NCBI RefSeq assembly: GCF_020614395.1
Contig: NZ_CP085324.1
Location: 1,617,564 to 1,681,563, forward strand
Length of the DNA stretch: 64,000 nucleotides
Direction of reading: 5' to 3'
Source: Salarchaeum japonicum
GTDB taxonomy: Archaea; Halobacteriota; Halobacteria; Halobacteriales; Halobacteriaceae
Shown here piece by piece: positions 16,128-24,634 of the stretch; position 1 is the first letter of the stretch, and every line of letters starts with the position of its first letter. The notes beneath the pieces were generated by a model. That model was not told the DNA's origin. It did no database searches and worked only from the letters and a program-made list of their open reading frames with translations. The position numbers were made by a program, and so were the translations under genes.

Positions 16128-16532
16128 GTGCAACCCGGAACGTACACCCTCCTCCTGGAACTCGCGTCGCCCGAGACGGTTCGGTTCGGCGCGGCCGGCG
16201 AACGCGACCTCGACCGCGGGTTCTACGCCTACACGGGGAGCGCGTTCGGGTCGGGCGGCCTCAAGCGCGTCCAGCGCCACGCCGAACTCGCGGCGGGCGA
16301 GCGCGACACCCGCCACTGGCACGTCGATTACCTGCTCGGCCACCCGGACAGCCGACTCGTCGAGACGTACACCGTCGAGAACGAAGACCGCGAGTGCGAA
16401 ATCGCGAGACGTCTCACGGACGCGCTCGCGCCCGTGCCGGGACTCGGCGCGTCCGACTGCGACTGCGAGACGCATCTCGCGTACGCCGCCGAACGGGAGC
16501 GCGCCGAGCGCGTCCTCGCGACCCTGTACTAG
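16128..16532 (+). CDS. DUF123 (GIY-YIG-like) protein
   Basis: A 134-residue protein of the DUF123 family, which shares the GIY-YIG-like core. GTYTLLLEL and GFYAYTGSAFGSGGLKRVQRH form the two-strand core and helix; HWHVDYLL and CDCETHL follow. The family has been discussed as an endonuclease of unknown target. It uses a GTG start at 16128. The 3' end overlaps the convergent RecA-like gene by four bases. Confidence 0.85.
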   Translation: MQPGTYTLLLELASPETVRFGAAGERDLDRGFYAYTGSAFGSGGLKRVQRHAELAAGERDTRHWHVDYLLGHPDSRLVETYTVENEDRECEIARRLTDALAPVPGLGASDCDCETHLAYAAERERAERVLATLY

Positions 16533-17188
16533 TCGAGCGGCACCCACTCCGTCGGGGAGTCGGTGACGCCGCGCACGCGCGCCTCGCGGGTGCCGTCGTC
16601 GGTGACGCGCACCTGAATCATCCCGTCGAACAACTGACTAATGGTGTTCACGACCTGCTCGTCGTGGCTGTCCGGGTCGATGGCGAACAGCCCGAGCCAG
16701 TCCCGGCTCTGAATCTGACTCGTGAACACGTGGAGGAAGCGAAAGAGCCGCTGGAGGTCGACGTACATCAGGAGCGGGCTGAGGGAGTCGAAGCCGATGC
16801 GGAGGCGTTCGACGCCGTTGTTCTCGGCCTCCCGGGCGAGTTCGGAGAACTCGATACCGATACCGGTGAGTTCGCCCGGCGAGGAGACGTTCCGCACGAA
16901 ACTCATCTCGCCCTCCGCTCCGCCGCTCCGCGAACTCACGCTGTCGATGATGCGGAAGAAGCTCGTACGGTCGCCGAGGAGGTCGTTGTACTCCTCCGCG
17001 ATGTCGTCCGCGGGGTTCCGGGACGTGACGACGATAGCGCCCTCGTCGTCGTCCGCGCCGCGGGCGAGCAGACGGAGCAGTAGCTGGCGCTTCCCGGACA
17101 TGGCCGGCCCGCTGACGAGCAGGTTCGTCCCGGGTTCGACCTCCGAGAGGAGCTCCGGCGGAAACACCCCGTCTAGTTTGTATGGCAT
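16529..17188 (-). CDS. RecA/KaiC-superfamily protein with altered Walker A
   Basis: A 219-residue protein with a RecA-like fold. The P-loop reads GPAMSGKRQ: the Lys is kept but the usual Ser/Thr after it is Arg. RLRIGFDSLSPLLMY fits the Walker B strand. Similar haloarchaeal proteins are often annotated as HTR-like or bacterioopsin-activator-associated. It may bind nucleotide without hydrolysis. It is transcribed from a TATA-like ACTTATGCC about 70 bases upstream. A K+ channel gene lies upstream on the same strand, but 305 bases separate them. Confidence 0.78.
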   Translation of the reverse strand: MPYKLDGVFPPELLSEVEPGTNLLVSGPAMSGKRQLLLRLLARGADDDEGAIVVTSRNPADDIAEEYNDLLGDRTSFFRIIDSVSSRSGGAEGEMSFVRNVSSPGELTGIGIEFSELAREAENNGVERLRIGFDSLSPLLMYVDLQRLFRFLHVFTSQIQSRDWLGLFAIDPDSHDEQVVNTISQLFDGMIQVRVTDDGTREARVRGVTDSPTEWVPLD

Positions 17189-17493
17189 TTCTACAGGATG
17201 GTGGGATGTGGCGGCGACGCCTCGCCTTGGTTACGCCGACATAGGCCGACGAGGCATAAGTATGTGCGGGATATCGACGTGAGACACTGCCGCGTCTCCC
17301 GTCGAATCGGGCGGTTCGTGCCGGAATTCGGAAGGTTCAGCCCGTCCGCCCGACCCGAGACGTGGCGGCCCGACGCGCGTCGTGGTGTCGTCGGCACTCG
17401 CTATCGCCTACCGCGGGCCGCACTCGGTCTCGGACTCACGCGCATCTATCCCGACGACGCACTCCGAGGACTAAAACGCGTCGGCACCGGCGG
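17189..17493. other. 305-base intergenic region
   Basis: No convincing ORF is present on either strand. It holds the TATA-like element of the RecA-like gene (near 17255-17265) and otherwise plain GC-rich sequence after the end of the K+ channel gene. I see no repeat or hairpin of note. Confidence 0.5.
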
Positions 17494-19140
17494 TCACGGG
17501 GTTCCCGGCCGCACGTCCGCGAGGTCGGTGAACCGCGCGATGTCGTCGTCCGTCCCCGCGACGACGAGCGCGTCCCCCCGCTCGATGCGGAAGTCGGGCG
17601 ACGGGTCGGACGCCACGGTGCCGTCGCGCTGGACGGCGACGACCGTACAGCCGGTGCGTTCGCGGATGGCGGCCTCGCGGAGCGTCTGCCCGACGAACGC
17701 CGGCGCTCGCGTCCGCACGAGGTCAACCTGGTTGTCGAGGCTCATCACGTCCTCCCCGAGCAGAGTGGACGCCAGCATCCGGCCGCTGACCGTGGCGAGC
17801 GCGAGCACGTACCCCGCGCCCGCCGCGTACAGCCGGGGTTCGGCGCGCGTGTCGTTCGCCCGGCACAGTATCTCCACATCCGGGTAGTTCTCGCGCGCGA
17901 CCAGCGTCGTGAACACGCTCGCGGCGTCGTCCCCGAGCGCGAGCAGGAGCGCGCTCGCGTCCGCCAGCCCCGCCTCGGCGAGCGTCTCCTCCTCGGACAC
18001 GTCCCCGACCACGTCGACGCCGGGGCGGTCTTCGCGGTCGACGACCGTGTGCGGCACGTCGTTCTCGTCGAGGATTTCGCTGACCCGCGTCCCCATGTCG
18101 CCGTAGCCCGCGACGACGACGCGCCCGCGGTCGTGCCGCCGCGCCTCCGCGAGCGTGAGCGCCTTCAACTCTGTGAGGGAGTCGTCGTCCCCGGCGACGA
18201 GGAGGATGGTGCTCCGGTCGAGTTCCCGCGTCGGGTCGGGCGCGGCGACGAACTCGCCCGCCGCCCACAGCCCGACGACGTTCGCGCCCGTGCGCTCGCG
18301 AACCCGGGCGTCGGCGAGCGTGTTGCCGTCGAGCGCGCTCCCCTGCTGTATCGGCATCTCCGCAACCTCGAAGTCGTCGCCCAGGTCGATGGTCTCCCCG
18401 AGGTCGGTGGTGACGGCGTTCGTCACCTTGTTCGCGAGGCTCCGCCCGAGAATCTCGTGCGGGGAGAGCACGCGGTCTGCGCCCGCGTACCGGACGTAGT
18501 TCGCGCGGCTCGGGTCAGCGACGAACCCGACGACGCGCACGTCCTCGTCCACCTCGCGCACGCTCAACGCGAGGGTCGCGTTCGTCTCGTCTGACGCGTC
18601 CAGCACGACCGCGCGGGCGTCCCGCACCGACACCGCCTCCAGCACGTCCGTGTCCTCGGCGTCCCCGTGCACGACCGTCACACCGTCCTCGTGGAGCGCC
18701 TGCGCCTCCTCGCGGTCGGGTTCCACGACGACGTACTCGACGGTTTGCGCATCGAGTTCGTCGATGAGCGCCTCGACGCGGTCGGTGTACCCGCAGACGA
18801 CCACGTGGTCGGTGAGCGAGACGCGCTCGGGCGGATCGACTTCGAGCCGGCGCTCCACCCACGGCACGACGAACAGGGGGAGCGTCAGGAACAGCATCAG
18901 GACGCCCGTGAGCTGCATCGCGTCCATCAACAGGAGGATGCCCGCGGTGTCCCAGCGGCTCGCGTCCTCGCCGTACCCCGTGGTCGTGAACGTCTCGACG
19001 ACGATGTGGAAGGCGTGGACGAGCGTGACGCGCTCGCCCTCGAACACCGCCATCCCGACCTGGTACGCGAGCGTGTACCCCGCCATGATGACCGCGAGGA
19101 GCGCGAGGTAGCCGACGGCGCGGCGCTGCTGTCTCTCCAT
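17494..19140 (-). CDS. potassium channel with two RCK (TrkA) modules
   Basis: A 548-residue channel subunit. Two membrane helices (about 9-30 and 66-92) flank a pore loop with filter TTGYG (residues 53-57). Two RCK units follow, each with an NAD-binding TrkA-N domain (VVVCGYTDRVEAL at about 112, VVVAGYGDMGTRV at about 339) and a TrkA-C domain. Two RCK units in one chain resemble BK/GsuK-type gating rings, so a tetramer would carry eight. It uses a leaderless start: its TATA lies 27 bases upstream and overlaps the TATA of the divergent DUF4149 gene. Its probable role is K+ homeostasis in a salt-in organism. Confidence 0.93.
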   Translation of the reverse strand: MERQQRRAVGYLALLAVIMAGYTLAYQVGMAVFEGERVTLVHAFHIVVETFTTTGYGEDASRWDTAGILLLMDAMQLTGVLMLFLTLPLFVVPWVERRLEVDPPERVSLTDHVVVCGYTDRVEALIDELDAQTVEYVVVEPDREEAQALHEDGVTVVHGDAEDTDVLEAVSVRDARAVVLDASDETNATLALSVREVDEDVRVVGFVADPSRANYVRYAGADRVLSPHEILGRSLANKVTNAVTTDLGETIDLGDDFEVAEMPIQQGSALDGNTLADARVRERTGANVVGLWAAGEFVAAPDPTRELDRSTILLVAGDDDSLTELKALTLAEARRHDRGRVVVAGYGDMGTRVSEILDENDVPHTVVDREDRPGVDVVGDVSEEETLAEAGLADASALLLALGDDAASVFTTLVARENYPDVEILCRANDTRAEPRLYAAGAGYVLALATVSGRMLASTLLGEDVMSLDNQVDLVRTRAPAFVGQTLREAAIRERTGCTVVAVQRDGTVASDPSPDFRIERGDALVVAGTDDDIARFTDLADVRPGTP

Positions 19141-19162
19141 TCACTCGTCCTTCCCGCGGCCG

Positions 19163-19175
19163 AAGCATAAAACGA
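19163..19175. promoter_or_regulatory. bidirectional TATA element
   Basis: AAGCATAAAACGA supplies TATA-like sequence on both strands: TTTTATGC for the K+ channel (ATG 27 bases away, leaderless) and GCATAAAA for DUF4149 (ATG about 35 bases away, with GGAGG at 19190-19194). TBP bound here could serve only one direction at a time. Confidence 0.5.
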
Positions 19176-19202
19176 ATGCCGCTGGCCGCGGAGGACTCAC
19201 AC

Positions 19203-19628
19203 ATGTCACTCGCCGCCGCGGTCGCGTCCTTCGTCGCCGACCTCGCGCTCGGCGCGTGGTTCGGCGCGATGGCCTTCTTCTCGTTCGTCGCCGCACCGAC
19301 CACGTTCAGCGTCCTCGGCACCGACGACGCCGGCCCCGTCGTCAACGCAATCTTCCCGACGTACTACCAGATAGGGGTCGGCCTCGGGTTCGTCGCGCTC
19401 GGCGGCGTCGCCGTCACCGACGCGCTCGCCGGCCTCGACTACGCCTGGGTGGCGTACGGCGCGACCGCCGTCGCCATCGCGTCGGCGGCGTACGCCCGCT
19501 ACCGTCTCATCCCGAAGATGGAGGCCGCGGGCGACAACGCATTCTCCGAATACCACAAACAGAGCGTCGCGCTGAACGCGCTCGCCATGCTCGCCGTGCT
19601 CGTCGCGCTCGCCGCCACCCACGCGTAA
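19203..19628 (+). CDS. DUF4149 membrane protein
   Basis: A 141-residue protein with four hydrophobic helices (DLALGAWFGAMAFFSFVAAP first) and RYRLIPKMEAAG plus FSEYHKQSVALN before the last helix, which is the DUF4149 pattern. The start at ATG 19203 is chosen over ATG 19176 because GGAGG lies eight bases before it and the upstream ATG is too near the TATA box. The function is unknown. The decayed DUF4396 gene follows after 17 bases. Confidence 0.82.
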   Translation: MSLAAAVASFVADLALGAWFGAMAFFSFVAAPTTFSVLGTDDAGPVVNAIFPTYYQIGVGLGFVALGGVAVTDALAGLDYAWVAYGATAVAIASAAYARYRLIPKMEAAGDNAFSEYHKQSVALNALAMLAVLVALAATHA

Positions 19629-19645
19629 CCGGCCGCCCGCCCGGT

Positions 19646-20055
19646 ATGGTCGAGTCAGCGCTTCAGTCCGTGCTCTCCGACCACCGCGTCCTGCTCGCGT
19701 GGGCGGCCGTCGTCGCCGTCTCCAGCACGCTCCTCACGGCCGCCGGGACGTTCACGTGCGCGTACGTCTTCGGGGTCGGCTCACCGTCGGCCCGCTGATG
19801 CAGGGCGGCGTCCCGTTCGGCGAGGCCGTCCGGGACGCGTTCTACTCGGAGACGCCGTCGATTACCGTGATGGAGGTCGTCGCCATCGGGACGGACGTCT
19901 GGCTCGCGGGCGAGGCGCACATCTCGGAACCGCTGTTCTGGGCGGCGCTCGCGTTCTCGCTCTCGGTAGGATTGATCGCCGCCTACCCCGTGAACGTCGC
20001 GCTCATCGCCGCCGGCGTGAAAGAAGGAATGGGGAACCCCGCCGAGAGGGGTTAG
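19646..20055 (+). pseudogene. DUF4396 membrane protein, shortened and frameshifted
   Basis: The first frame reads MVESALQSVLSDHRVLLAW and continues to TCAYVFGVG, then hits a stop at 19798. The next frame continues without a break as LTVGPLMQGGVPFGEAV, FYSETPSITVMEVVAIGTD and GLIAAYPVNV, the typical DUF4396 C-terminus. Restoring one base near 19785 would join the two. As I recall the family, intact relatives are about 100 residues longer between the first helix and TFTCAY, so an internal deletion is also likely. The DUF4396 role is unknown. Confidence 0.7.
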
Positions 20056-20246
20056 GCGGAGGCGTCGTAGCCCGCGTCCTCGACCGCGGCGACGAGCGCG
20101 TCCGTGTCCGCGTCGCCCTCGACGGTCGCGGTGCCGAGTTCGCGGTCGGCGCTCGCGTCGGTGACGCCCTCGACGCCCGAGAGCGCGTCCTCGACCTTCT
20201 GCTCGCAGTGCCCGCACGTCATGCCGCTGACGGTGAGTGTCGTCAT
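20052..20246 (-). CDS. copZ: CopZ-type copper chaperone (HMA domain)
   Basis: A 64-residue single heavy-metal-associated domain. GMTCGHC (about residues 8-14) gives the CxxC site for Cu(I), and the rest fits the ferredoxin-like fold. It probably hands copper to CopA, divergently encoded 270 bases away. The shared region holds two inverted AAACCTC-GAAACG boxes. Its 3' end overlaps the DUF4396 relic by four bases. Confidence 0.93.
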   Translation of the reverse strand: MTTLTVSGMTCGHCEQKVEDALSGVEGVTDASADRELGTATVEGDADTDALVAAVEDAGYDASA

Positions 20247-20311
20247 ACCCGTACACAGGGCACCGCGACTTTTCCACGTTTTCCCTCCGACACCCAACCC
20301 GAACCCCGTCG

Positions 20312-20376
20312 AAACCTCAGAAACGAAGGCCGAACGAGACAGTCGGAATAACGCCTATCAGTCCGTTTCGAGGTTT
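20312..20376. promoter_or_regulatory. pair of inverted boxes between copZ and copA
   Basis: AAACCTCAGAAACG at 20312-20325 recurs in reverse orientation at 20364-20376 (CGTTTCGAGGTTT), identical but for one inserted A. With 38 bases between them, in the divergent region of two copper genes, they are good candidates for sites of the Lrp-TRASH regulator. The rest of the region contains AT-rich tracts, and a weak TATA (CACTAAAG, near 20488) before copA. Confidence 0.5.
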
Positions 20377-20516
20377 TCCGGCGGTCGCCGCGCGTTTTTT
20401 GGGCGTTCTCTCCCGCATAGTTCTGGTTTTTAGCCTTGGTTTCCACGGTCGCGCGGCGGCTCGACCCCGGGAGAACAGTAACAATCCACTAAAGCGATGC
20501 GTCCGTACTCACTTGT

Positions 20517-23084
20517 ATGACCAGGACTGCGCACGTGGACATCACGGGAATGAGCTGTGCGAACTGCTCGCAGACCGTGTCGTCCGCGCTCGAATCGCTT
20601 GACGGCGTCGCGGCGGCGAGCGCGAACTTCGCCACCGACGAGGCGACCGTCGAGTACGACCCCGACGCGGTGTCGCTCTCGGCTATCTACGACGCCATCC
20701 GGGACGCCGGCTACACGCCGGTGAGCGACACCCGCACCATCGGCATCTCGGGGATGAGTTGCGCGAACTGCGCGCAGACGAACCGGGAGGCCCTCGAATC
20801 CGTGCCCGGGGTCGTCACAGCGGACGTGAACTACGCGACCGACGAGGCGCAGGTCGAGTACAACCCGAACGACACGTCGCTCGACGCGCTCTACGACGCC
20901 ATCGCGGACGCGGGCTACGAGCCGATTCGCGAGGACGACGGCGACGAGTCGGACGCGCGGGAGGTCGCGCGCACCGAGGAAATCGAGCGCCAGCGCAACC
21001 TCGTGCTGTTCGGCGCGGTGCTCTCCGCGCCCCTGCTCGGCATGCTCGTGGAGCACTTCTTCTTCCCCGAACTCCTCCCCGACGCCGTGTTCGGAGTCGG
21101 CCTCGGCTGGGTGATGTTCGCGCTCGCGACGCCCGTCCAGGTCGTGCTCGGCAAGGAGTTCTACGAGAACTCGTACACCGCCGTCGTGCGGAACCGCACG
21201 GCGAACATGGACGTGCTCATCGCGCTCGGTTCCTCGACGGCGTACGGCTACTCCGTCGTCGCGTTGCTCGGCTTACTGCCGAACGCCGGCCTCTACTTCG
21301 ACACCGCGGCGCTGATTCTCGTGTTTATCACGCTCGGGAACTACCTCGAAGCCCGCTCGAAGGGCCAGGCGTCCAGCGCGCTCCGCGAACTCCTCGAAAT
21401 GGAGGCCGACACCGCGACCCGCATCCGGGAGGACGGCACCGAGGAGGAGGTGTCGGTGGACGACATCGAGGTCGGCGACCGCCTCAAGGTGCGTCCCGGC
21501 GAGAAGGTGCCGACGGACGGCGTGGTCGTGGAGGGCGAGTCCGCGGTGGACGAGTCGATGGTCACCGGCGAGTCCGTGCCGGTGTCGAAGGAACCCGACG
21601 ACGAGGTCATCGGCTCCACCATCAACGAGAACGGCGTCCTTACAGTCGAGGCGACGAAGGTCGGCTCCGAGACCGCCATCCAGCAGATCGTCGAACGCGT
21701 GAAGGAGGCGCAGAGCCGCCAGCCCGACATCCAGAACGTCGCCGACCGCGTGAGTTCCGTGTTCGTCCCCGTGGTCATCCTGAACGCGCTGTTCTGGGCC
21801 GGCGTCTGGTACGCGTTCCCGGGCGCGCTCGAAGCGCTCGTGAACGCGCTCCCCGTCTGGGGACTCGTCGGGGGCGGCCCGGGCGCTGTCGGCGTGTTCG
21901 AGTTCTCCGTGGTCGTGTTCGCGTCCGCGGTGCTCATTGCGTGTCCGTGCGCGCTCGGTCTCGCCACCCCGGCGGCGACGATGGTCGGCACCACCATCGG
22001 CGCGAAACACGGCGTCCTGTTCAAGGGCGGCGACGTGCTCGAACGCGTCGAGGACGTGGACACCGTCGTCTTCGACAAGACCGGGACGCTCACCACGGGC
22101 GAGATGTCGCTCACCGACGTGGTGGCGCTCGACCGCACCGCGGCGGACGGCGGCGCGGTCGCACAGGACGAGGCGGGCGCGGACGCCGAGTCGAGCGAGG
22201 AGTACGTGCTCCGGATGGCGGCGAGCGCCGAGCGCGGGAGCGAACACCCGCTCGGTGACGCCATCGTCCAGGGCGCGCGCGACCGCGGCGTCGAACTCGC
22301 CGACCCCAGCGAGTTCGAGAACGCGCCCGGGAAGGGCGTTCGCGCGACCGTGGACGGCCGCGAGGTGCTCGTCGGGAACCGCGGGTTCCTCGACGACAAC
22401 GGCGTGGACACCAGCGCTGGCCGCCGGGAACTCGAACGCCTCGAATCCGAGGGGAAGACCGCGATGCTCGTTGCCGTGTCCGGCGAACTCGTGGGGTTGG
22501 TGGCGGACGCGGACACCGTGAAGGACACCGCGAAACGGGCGGTGAGCGACCTCCGCGAGCGCGGCACCGACGTGTGGATGCTCACGGGGGACAACGAGCG
22601 CACCGCGCGCGCCGTCGCCGAGGAGGTCGGCATCGACCCCGCGAACGTCCGCGCGGGCGTGCTCCCCGACGAGAAGGCGAGCGCCGTCGAGGACATCCAG
22701 CAGTCCGGGAACGCGATGATGGTCGGGGACGGCGTGAACGACGCGCCCGCGCTCGCCGCCGCCTCCGTCGGCACCGCCATCGGCTCCGGTACCGACGTGG
22801 CCATCGAGGCCGCGGACGTGACGCTGATGCGGGACGACCCGCTCGACGTGGTTCGGGCGGTGCGCATCAGCGAGGGGACGCTCGCGAAGATACGCCAGAA
22901 CCTCTTCTGGGCGCTCGGCTACAACACCGCGATGATTCCGCTGGCCTCCATCGGACTGCTCCAGCCCGTGCTCGCCGCGGGCGCGATGGCTCTCTCGTCG
23001 GTGTCCGTGCTCTCGAACAGCCTGCTCTTCCGGACGTACACGCCCGACCACGACTACCGCCTGCTCGGGTGGCTCCGCCCATGA
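20517..23084 (+). CDS. copA: copper-exporting P1B-type ATPase
   Basis: An 855-residue Cu(I) exporter. Two N-terminal HMA domains (GMSCANC at about 11 and 80) are followed by eight membrane helices. It has TGES in the actuator domain, CPCALG in helix 6 (about 475), DKTGTLT (about 520), SEHPLG (about 575) and GDGVND (about 737). The ATG at 20517 is about 28 bases below a weak TATA, so it is probably leaderless. The regulator gene starts inside its stop codon (ATGA), forming one operon. Confidence 0.97.
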   Translation: MTRTAHVDITGMSCANCSQTVSSALESLDGVAAASANFATDEATVEYDPDAVSLSAIYDAIRDAGYTPVSDTRTIGISGMSCANCAQTNREALESVPGVVTADVNYATDEAQVEYNPNDTSLDALYDAIADAGYEPIREDDGDESDAREVARTEEIERQRNLVLFGAVLSAPLLGMLVEHFFFPELLPDAVFGVGLGWVMFALATPVQVVLGKEFYENSYTAVVRNRTANMDVLIALGSSTAYGYSVVALLGLLPNAGLYFDTAALILVFITLGNYLEARSKGQASSALRELLEMEADTATRIREDGTEEEVSVDDIEVGDRLKVRPGEKVPTDGVVVEGESAVDESMVTGESVPVSKEPDDEVIGSTINENGVLTVEATKVGSETAIQQIVERVKEAQSRQPDIQNVADRVSSVFVPVVILNALFWAGVWYAFPGALEALVNALPVWGLVGGGPGAVGVFEFSVVVFASAVLIACPCALGLATPAATMVGTTIGAKHGVLFKGGDVLERVEDVDTVVFDKTGTLTTGEMSLTDVVALDRTAADGGAVAQDEAGADAESSEEYVLRMAASAERGSEHPLGDAIVQGARDRGVELADPSEFENAPGKGVRATVDGREVLVGNRGFLDDNGVDTSAGRRELERLESEGKTAMLVAVSGELVGLVADADTVKDTAKRAVSDLRERGTDVWMLTGDNERTARAVAEEVGIDPANVRAGVLPDEKASAVEDIQQSGNAMMVGDGVNDAPALAAASVGTAIGSGTDVAIEAADVTLMRDDPLDVVRAVRISEGTLAKIRQNLFWALGYNTAMIPLASIGLLQPVLAAGAMALSSVSVLSNSLLFRTYTPDHDYRLLGWLRP

Positions 23085-23674
23085 GAGGGCTGGACGACAT
23101 CGACCGCGAAATCCTCTCGATGCTCGCGGCGGACGCGCGCACGCCGTACAGCGACATCGCCGACGCGGTCGACCGCGCGCCCCCGACGGTCTCCGACCGC
23201 GTCGACCGCCTCCAGGAGCTGGGCGTGATTCGGCGGTTCACCGTCGACCTCGACCGGAGTACACTCGACGCCGGCACGCCCGTCCTCGTCGAACTCGCGG
23301 TCGCGTCGGACGCGGTCGAGGCGGTGCGGTCGGCGTTGCGCGGCGCGGACGCGGTGGAGCGCGTGTACGTCACCGCCGGCGACCGCGTGCTCGCGCACGC
23401 CCACGTCCCCGGCGACGTGCGGGGGTTCCTCGACCGCGTCCTCCCCGACGAGGGCGTGCGGTCGCGGGACGTGTCGCTGCTCTCGGAGTCCGAGAGCGCG
23501 CCCGGCGTCGGGGACGTGTCGCTCGCGCTCTCCTGCGCCGAGTGCGAGAACACCGTCACCGCGGAGGGCGAGTCCCGAACGCTCGACGGCGACACCTACT
23601 ACTTCTGTTGCTCGTCCTGCGAGGAGCGCTTCGTCGAGCGCTACGAGTCGTTCGCGGACGCCACAAACGCCTAA
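23081..23674 (+). CDS. Lrp/AsnC-type regulator with TRASH metal domain
   Basis: A 197-residue regulator. The AsnC helix-turn-helix is residues 1-60 (DDIDREILSMLAADARTPYSDIA, VSDRVDRLQELGVIRRF), a ligand-type alpha/beta domain follows, and a C-terminal TRASH zinc-like finger with CAEC and FCCSSC (about 150-185) is suited to sensing copper. An Lrp-TRASH protein next to the copper ATPase gene is known in Halobacterium and controls it. The start at ATG 23081 overlaps the copA stop. It probably acts at the boxes before copA. Confidence 0.92.
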   Translation: MRGLDDIDREILSMLAADARTPYSDIADAVDRAPPTVSDRVDRLQELGVIRRFTVDLDRSTLDAGTPVLVELAVASDAVEAVRSALRGADAVERVYVTAGDRVLAHAHVPGDVRGFLDRVLPDEGVRSRDVSLLSESESAPGVGDVSLALSCAECENTVTAEGESRTLDGDTYYFCCSSCEERFVERYESFADATNA

Positions 23675-23698
23675 AGCGTCCGGGTTCTTCACCCATCT

Positions 23699-23902
23699 AT
23701 GGCGACGACTGTGTCAGTCAGCGACCTCACGTGTGACGGCTGCGAACGAATCGTGCGCGACGCGCTCACCGACGTGAGCGGCGTCGAATCCGTCGAAATC
23801 AGCCAGGAGGACGGCGAGGCCGTGGTGGAGGGCGACGCCGACCACGACCGCCTCCTGCGCGCCGTGGACTACGCGGGCTACGACGGCGACATCCAGGAGT
23901 AG
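23699..23902 (+). CDS. HMA-domain metal chaperone, second copy
   Basis: A 67-residue single HMA domain with DLTCDGC (CxxC at about 11-14) and the usual beta-alpha-beta pattern ending in RAVDYAGYDGD. It differs clearly from the first chaperone, including Asp-Gly inside the metal loop. It follows the regulator gene by 24 bases and probably belongs to the copper operon. Confidence 0.9.
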   Translation: MATTVSVSDLTCDGCERIVRDALTDVSGVESVEISQEDGEAVVEGDADHDRLLRAVDYAGYDGDIQE

Positions 23903-23937
23903 GTTACCGGCGAGTAACCCCGTGACAAGCCCGTTAC
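23902..23937 (+). promoter_or_regulatory. GGTTAC-N6-GTAACC palindrome and repeat
   Basis: A perfect six-base inverted repeat, GGTTAC at 23902-23907 and GTAACC at 23914-23919, is followed by GTTACC near 23932. It lies before the winged-helix gene at 23978 and matches the repeats before the HxlR genes at 2680 and 24604. Confidence 0.5.
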
Positions 23938-23977
23938 CGAGTGCCTAAGAGGGTGGCGTCCCTTGTCCTAAACGACG

Positions 23978-24256
23978 ATGGACGACGTACTCTCCGAGTT
24001 GCCGCCGAGCGCGAAACTCGTCGTGAAGGTGCTCGAATACAACGGCGGCCTGACCCAGAAGGAAATCGTCGAGAAGTCCCGGCTCTCCCAGCGAACCGTC
24101 CGGGACGCCCTCGACCGCCTCCAGGAGAACGACCTCGTGGAGAAGGACATCTACATCCCCGACGCCCGCCAGAACCTCTACCGGCTCGCGCTCGCGGAGA
24201 GCGACGACGAGGCGGAAGAAGAGGAGGTCGCGGAAGCCGAAGCCCTTCTAGACTAA
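23978..24256 (+). CDS. small winged-helix regulator (MarR/TrmB-like)
   Basis: A 92-residue DNA-binding protein: one winged helix (KLVVKVLEYNGGLTQKEIVEKSRLSQRTVRDALDRLQENDLVEKD), a short wing, and a strongly acidic Glu/Ala tail. No ligand domain is present. This type is common in haloarchaea. Its 3' end overlaps the convergent HxlR gene by nine bases. The GGTTAC palindrome upstream may be its own or its neighbour's operator. Confidence 0.87.
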   Translation: MDDVLSELPPSAKLVVKVLEYNGGLTQKEIVEKSRLSQRTVRDALDRLQENDLVEKDIYIPDARQNLYRLALAESDDEAEEEEVAEAEALLD

Positions 24257-24604
24257 GTTTTCGGCCGGTTCGAGGTGTTGTTCGCCCCACTCGGCGAGCG
24301 ACCGCACGACCGGTTCGAGTGACTCGCCGAGGTCGGTGAGCGAGTAGCGGACGCGCACGGGCTTGTCCTGCACGACCTGGCGGTCGACGAGTCCCTTCTC
24401 TTCGAGGTCGTCGAGGCTCTCCGAGAGGACTTTGCTGGAGATGCCGTCCACGTCCTCCTGGAGTTCGTTGAACCCGAGGGCGTTCGTGCGGAGGAGGCGG
24501 TGGATGATGACCGGATGCCACTTCTTCCCGATGAGGGAGGCGGTCGCGGTGATGGAACACCAGTCGTTGCCGGCGCACTCCACGGAAAGCCGTTGGTCGG
24601 CCAT
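24248..24604 (-). CDS. HxlR (DUF24) family regulator, second copy
   Basis: A 118-residue winged-helix protein with LIGKKWHPVIIHRLL, SSKVLSESLDDLEEKGLVDR and RYSLTDLGESL, all in HxlR register. Cys10 and Cys16 (VECAGNDWCSI) lie just before the first helix; Cys16 is at the redox-active position known from YodB/HypR, and a second Cys could allow a disulfide. Its target is unknown. The upstream region carries repeated CTTACC and GTAACC. Confidence 0.9.
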   Translation of the reverse strand: MADQRLSVECAGNDWCSITATASLIGKKWHPVIIHRLLRTNALGFNELQEDVDGISSKVLSESLDDLEEKGLVDRQVVQDKPVRVRYSLTDLGESLEPVVRSLAEWGEQHLEPAENLV

Positions 24605-24634
24605 ACGCGAGTGGAGCGGACGCGCTCGGAAAAA

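Noticed and set aside
20340-20516. Small regulatory RNA in the copZ-copA gap
   Set aside because: There are T-rich tracts near 20394-20400 and 20425-20432, but no promoter-hairpin-terminator layout that I could define.
21273-23051. 592-residue minus-strand ORF opposite copA
   Set aside because: It lies wholly opposite CopA and has the His/Arg/Val bias of shadow frames.
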